37,517 nucleotides of DNA from the NCBI GenBank assembly GCA_019239415.1, contig JAFAZW010000097.1:1-37517 (forward strand), read 5' to 3'. The stretch comes from Alphaproteobacteria bacterium. Its GTDB lineage: Bacteria; Pseudomonadota; Alphaproteobacteria; Sphingomonadales; Sphingomonadaceae. Below the pieces are notes generated by a model. That model saw only the letters and a program-made list of their open reading frames with translations. It had not been told where the DNA came from and did no database searches. The translations under genes were made by a program, and so were the position numbers. Positions 34,464-37,517 of the stretch are shown here, in pieces. The stretch's first letter is position 1. Each line of letters opens with the position of its first letter.

Positions 34464-37400
34464 CGTTCGCTCGCACCCGCCGCGCCGCCGCCCTCTGCGG
34501 CTGTTGCGCGGTCGTCGTCGGCCTCGCCGGCTGCGCGACCGCGCCGCGCTCGTTCCAGGAGGTGGCGGTCGACAGCTTCGACGCGGGCCGCAACAGCCAG
34601 CTCGAAGCGTGCACCGCGAGCCGGTCCTTCGCGGACCGCGGCGTGTCGGGGCTGTTCAACGCCTCCTATGCGATCACCTGCCGCAACGCCTCGGCAAGCC
34701 GCGCCCAGGGCTTCGTCCGGCTGTTCCGGGGCGACGCGCGGGCGCTGAGCCGGGCGGAAGCGACCCTCGCCTGCGGCGACGCGCGGCCGGTGGACCTGCC
34801 CGGTCTCGGCAAGGCGGACGCCCGGCGCTGCTTCGACAGCGCCATCGGCGGCGAGACGCTCGCTCTTCGCGCCGAGCGCGGCGGCGTGACCATCGTCGGC
34901 TCCGGCTATCCGGGCATTGCCGGGCCGCTGGTCCGGACGATGCGCTGGGCCGCGGGCGCGCCGACGGCCGCCGCGACCGCCGACAAGGACGTCGCGCCGA
35001 TCGCGCTCGCGTCGCTGCCGGCGCCGCCCGAGGCGGCGCGCCCCCGCGCCGCGGCCGGCGACTTCGATCCCGGCGTCGCGCTGCAGCAGGGCATCGCCTT
35101 CAATCACCGCGGCATGCACATCGAGGCCTCGCGCGTCCTCAACGACGCCCTCAGCCGCCTGCCCGCCGACGCCGATCCGGCGCTACGCGCGGAGCTGTCG
35201 CTCGAGGCCGGGCTCGCCGATTCCAACATCAGCTTCGCCCAGTCCGCGCAGGAGCATTTCGCGCGCGCCAACGCGCTGATCGACGGCGGCGTCGGCGCGC
35301 GGCGGGGGATGCTCGTGCGCAAGCGCGACATCTACGTCGCGCTCGACCTGCTCAACCGCCGCCAGTTCCGCAAGGCGCTCGCTGCGCTGGACCAGCTCGC
35401 CAGCCGTCCCGCGGCCGACCAGCCCCTGCTCAATCTCGCGCTCGTCCGCTCGCTGAACCAGCGCAGCGGCGCCTCCGACCTGGCCGGCTCGGTCGCCTTC
35501 CCGGATACCGAGACGCTCTACCAGCTGGTGATGGACGCGCAGGCCAATTGGGCGCGCAGCGTCGCCCTGCTCGGCCTGGGCGACCTGGCCGGCTCCCAGG
35601 CCGCCCTCGCCGCCGCCGACGCCGCCTTCGCGCCGCTCGGCGCGGAGCGGATCCAGCAGGGTCCCGTCCTCTGGCTGAAGGCGCGGCTGGAGCGCCAGCG
35701 CGGCCGCCTTGCCGCGCGGCGCGGCCAATGGGCCGAGGCGCTGGCGAGCTTCGACCGCGCCGGCGACGCGCTGACGCTCGGCGCGGTCGAGACCGGCGGG
35801 ACCGGACGCGAGCCGGCCATCGCCGAGATGCGGCTCGAGCGCGCGGCCGTCGTCGCCCAGCAGGGCGGGCCGGCGGAGACGGTGCGCCGCGCCTATGGCG
35901 AGGCGATCGACGCGATGATCGCCGCCGGATCGCCGGAGGGCGTGGTGCCGCGCGGGCTCGACACCTATCTCGACCTGCTCGTCGCCGACGCGAAGGCGGG
36001 GCGGCAGGACGGCACCGACGAGCGCTTCTTCCGCGCCGTCCAGTCGATCGGCGAGCCGGCCGTGGCGCGGCAGCTCAGCCGCATCGAGCGGGTGGTGACG
36101 GCCGATCCGGCCGTCGCCGCCAAGGTGCGCGAGCGCGAGGACCTGACCCGCGAGATCACCCGCCTGCGCTACCGCATCTCCGACGCGCCCGCGGCGGACG
36201 CCGCCGCCCGCGCCGAGCTCGAGACCCAGCGCCGCACGGCCGAGGAGCGGCTGGCGCGGCTCGACGGCGAGCTCGGCGGCAACGCCCGGCTCGGCAGCGT
36301 CGAGGAACGGCCGGCGACCATCGCCGAGATCCGCGCGGCGCTGCGGCCGGGGGAGCTGTTCTGGAAGGTCTCGGAGATCGGCCGCGGCGTCTACGGCATC
36401 GCCGTTTCGGCGCGCGGCACCACCCTCTACCGGGCCGAGGCGCCGGCGGCGGCGCTGGCGCAGATGGCGGCGCGGCTGCGCGGCTCGATCGACGGCCAGA
36501 TCGCCGAAGGCAAGATGGTCCAGTTCGACGTGCCCGTCGCGGCGCTGCTGTTCGACCAGCTCGCCGGCCCGGCGAAGGCGGAACTGCTCGCCGCCCGCGC
36601 GCTCGTCGTCGATCCCTCCGGCCCGCTCGAGCGGCTGCCGGCGGGGGTGCTGGTCACCGACAAAGCGAGCATCGCCTGGCGCGACGCCCGCCGCCGCGAC
36701 AACGCCTGGGACTATTCCGGCGTATCGTTCCTCGCCGCCAAGGCGTCGATCTCGACGGCCGTGTCGCCGCGATCCTTCCTCGTGGCGCGCGCCCTCCCGG
36801 CGTCGACGGCGCCGAAGCCGTTCATCGGCTTCGCCGAGCATGTCGTGCCCGCGCGCGGCGCCCAGCTCGCCTCCGCCGGCCGCATCGACGTCGGCAATGT
36901 CTGCTCGGTCGAGTTCACCTCGCTGCGCGATCTCGCCGCGCGGATGAACCCGGTCGACCGGCAGGAGGTGGTGATCGCCGCCAACGCGCTCGGCGCGGTC
37001 GCCGCGCCGGTCGTCGCGGGAGCGGAATTCACCGACAGCGCCGTGCGCGCGCGCGGCGACCTCGACCAATATGAGGTGCTCCATTTCGCCACCCACGGCC
37101 TCGAGGAGGGCGTCTGGGGGTGCAGCAAGTCGCCGCCGGCGCTGGTCACGTCGTTCGGGGGGCCGGATTCCGACGGGCTGCTGAGCTTCGACGAGATTGC
37201 CGGCCTCCACCTCGACGCCAACCTCGTCGTCCTGTCCGCCTGCGACACCGCCGCCGGCATCCGCAGCCAGGCGCTGGCCCGGCAGGCGGGGCAGGAGGAA
37301 GCCGGCTCGACCCTCGCCGGTCTCGTCCGCGCGTTCCTCACCGCCAACGCGCGCGCGGTGATGGCGACCCACTGGCAGGTCCCCGCCAAGGAAGGCACCT

Positions 37401-37517
37401 ACGACTTCATCCGCGCCTTCTACGGCAACGCCCGCACCCGCGACATCGGCACCGCCCTCGAGGAAGCCCAGCGCACCCTCATCGCCCGCCCCGAATATTC
37501 GCACCCCTTCTACTGGG
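34460..37517 (+). CDS. TPR-CHAT domain lipoprotein (caspase-like protease), C-terminus beyond the window
   Basis: At least 1019 residues; the frame is open to the window edge. The N-terminus MTFARTRRAAALCGCCAVVV ends in a lipobox LAGC (lipidated Cys25), so it is an exported lipoprotein. Residues about 195-560 are helical TPR-like repeats (GIAFNHRGMHIEASRVLNDALSRLP, RRQFRKALAALDQLASR, RRGQWAEALASFDRAGDAL). A coiled coil (about 555-600) precedes a CHAT peptidase domain (from about 615) with LHFATHGLEEG (His879) and VVLSACDTAAG (Cys928), the intact His-Cys dyad, and ATHWQVP near the end. The ATG overlaps the tpsA stop (ATGA). A periplasmic or surface role with TpsA, such as processing it, is inference from this coupling. 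Confidence 0.9.
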   Translation, partial: MTFARTRRAAALCGCCAVVVGLAGCATAPRSFQEVAVDSFDAGRNSQLEACTASRSFADRGVSGLFNASYAITCRNASASRAQGFVRLFRGDARALSRAEATLACGDARPVDLPGLGKADARRCFDSAIGGETLALRAERGGVTIVGSGYPGIAGPLVRTMRWAAGAPTAAATADKDVAPIALASLPAPPEAARPRAAAGDFDPGVALQQGIAFNHRGMHIEASRVLNDALSRLPADADPALRAELSLEAGLADSNISFAQSAQEHFARANALIDGGVGARRGMLVRKRDIYVALDLLNRRQFRKALAALDQLASRPAADQPLLNLALVRSLNQRSGASDLAGSVAFPDTETLYQLVMDAQANWARSVALLGLGDLAGSQAALAAADAAFAPLGAERIQQGPVLWLKARLERQRGRLAARRGQWAEALASFDRAGDALTLGAVETGGTGREPAIAEMRLERAAVVAQQGGPAETVRRAYGEAIDAMIAAGSPEGVVPRGLDTYLDLLVADAKAGRQDGTDERFFRAVQSIGEPAVARQLSRIERVVTADPAVAAKVREREDLTREITRLRYRISDAPAADAAARAELETQRRTAEERLARLDGELGGNARLGSVEERPATIAEIRAALRPGELFWKVSEIGRGVYGIAVSARGTTLYRAEAPAAALAQMAARLRGSIDGQIAEGKMVQFDVPVAALLFDQLAGPAKAELLAARALVVDPSGPLERLPAGVLVTDKASIAWRDARRRDNAWDYSGVSFLAAKASISTAVSPRSFLVARALPASTAPKPFIGFAEHVVPARGAQLASAGRIDVGNVCSVEFTSLRDLAARMNPVDRQEVVIAANALGAVAAPVVAGAEFTDSAVRARGDLDQYEVLHFATHGLEEGVWGCSKSPPALVTSFGGPDSDGLLSFDEIAGLHLDANLVVLSACDTAAGIRSQALARQAGQEEAGSTLAGLVRAFLTANARAVMATHWQVPAKEGTYDFIRAFYGNARTRDIGTALEEAQRTLIARPEYSHPFYW

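Overview
The window is about 37.5 kb of very GC-rich chromosomal DNA. It most likely comes from a sphingolipid-making alphaproteobacterium of the Sphingomonadales (Sphingomonas-like). The reasons are a serine palmitoyltransferase that closely resembles the Sphingomonas paucimobilis enzyme as I remember it, an acyl carrier protein and a CerR-like reductase beside it, and several families of GC-rich palindromic intergenic repeats typical of this group. No database search was possible, so all names rest on motifs and remembered families.

Layout. 1-3622 (minus): the end of a nitronate monooxygenase-like gene, lysC, an AbrB-Doc toxin-antitoxin pair and lysA, divergent from ubiG (3674-4405). 4406-5588: palindromic repeats and a small frameshifted gene. 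5589-9271: a nitrilase, divergent from a translationally coupled pair of PLP enzymes (class V aminotransferase and aromatic amino acid decarboxylase). 9394-17527: a sphingolipid island with a lipid (candidate ceramide) kinase, a DUF4337-like membrane protein, a Tam41-like cytidylyltransferase candidate, a hybrid histidine kinase, spt, an acyl carrier protein, a Pycsar-effector-like membrane protein and a cerR-like reductase. Two copies of a 113-128 bp palindromic repeat lie directly upstream of spt and cerR, and their edges form the Shine-Dalgarno sites. 17664-22108: obgE, a VOC protein coupled to a TetR regulator, a divergent frameshifted metal-dependent hydrolase, a GNAT acetyltransferase, and rpmA and rplU with a clear terminator. 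22436-24442: an orphan 534-residue protein with a 20-bp perfect palindrome at its ribosome binding site, and hspQ. 24630-24719: tRNA-Ser(CGA).

From 25312 to the window end there is a three-gene operon: an FhaC/ShlB-type outer-membrane transporter (TpsB), a 2454-residue filamentous-haemagglutinin-like exoprotein (TpsA), and a TPR-CHAT lipoprotein with an intact His-Cys dyad. The exoprotein and the protease-like lipoprotein overlap by 4 bp. This two-partner secretion plus caspase-like protease arrangement is the strongest candidate for a poorly described system here.

Two genes (around 5060 and around 19797) carry single-base frameshifts in short G/C runs. They may be real pseudogenes or assembly errors.
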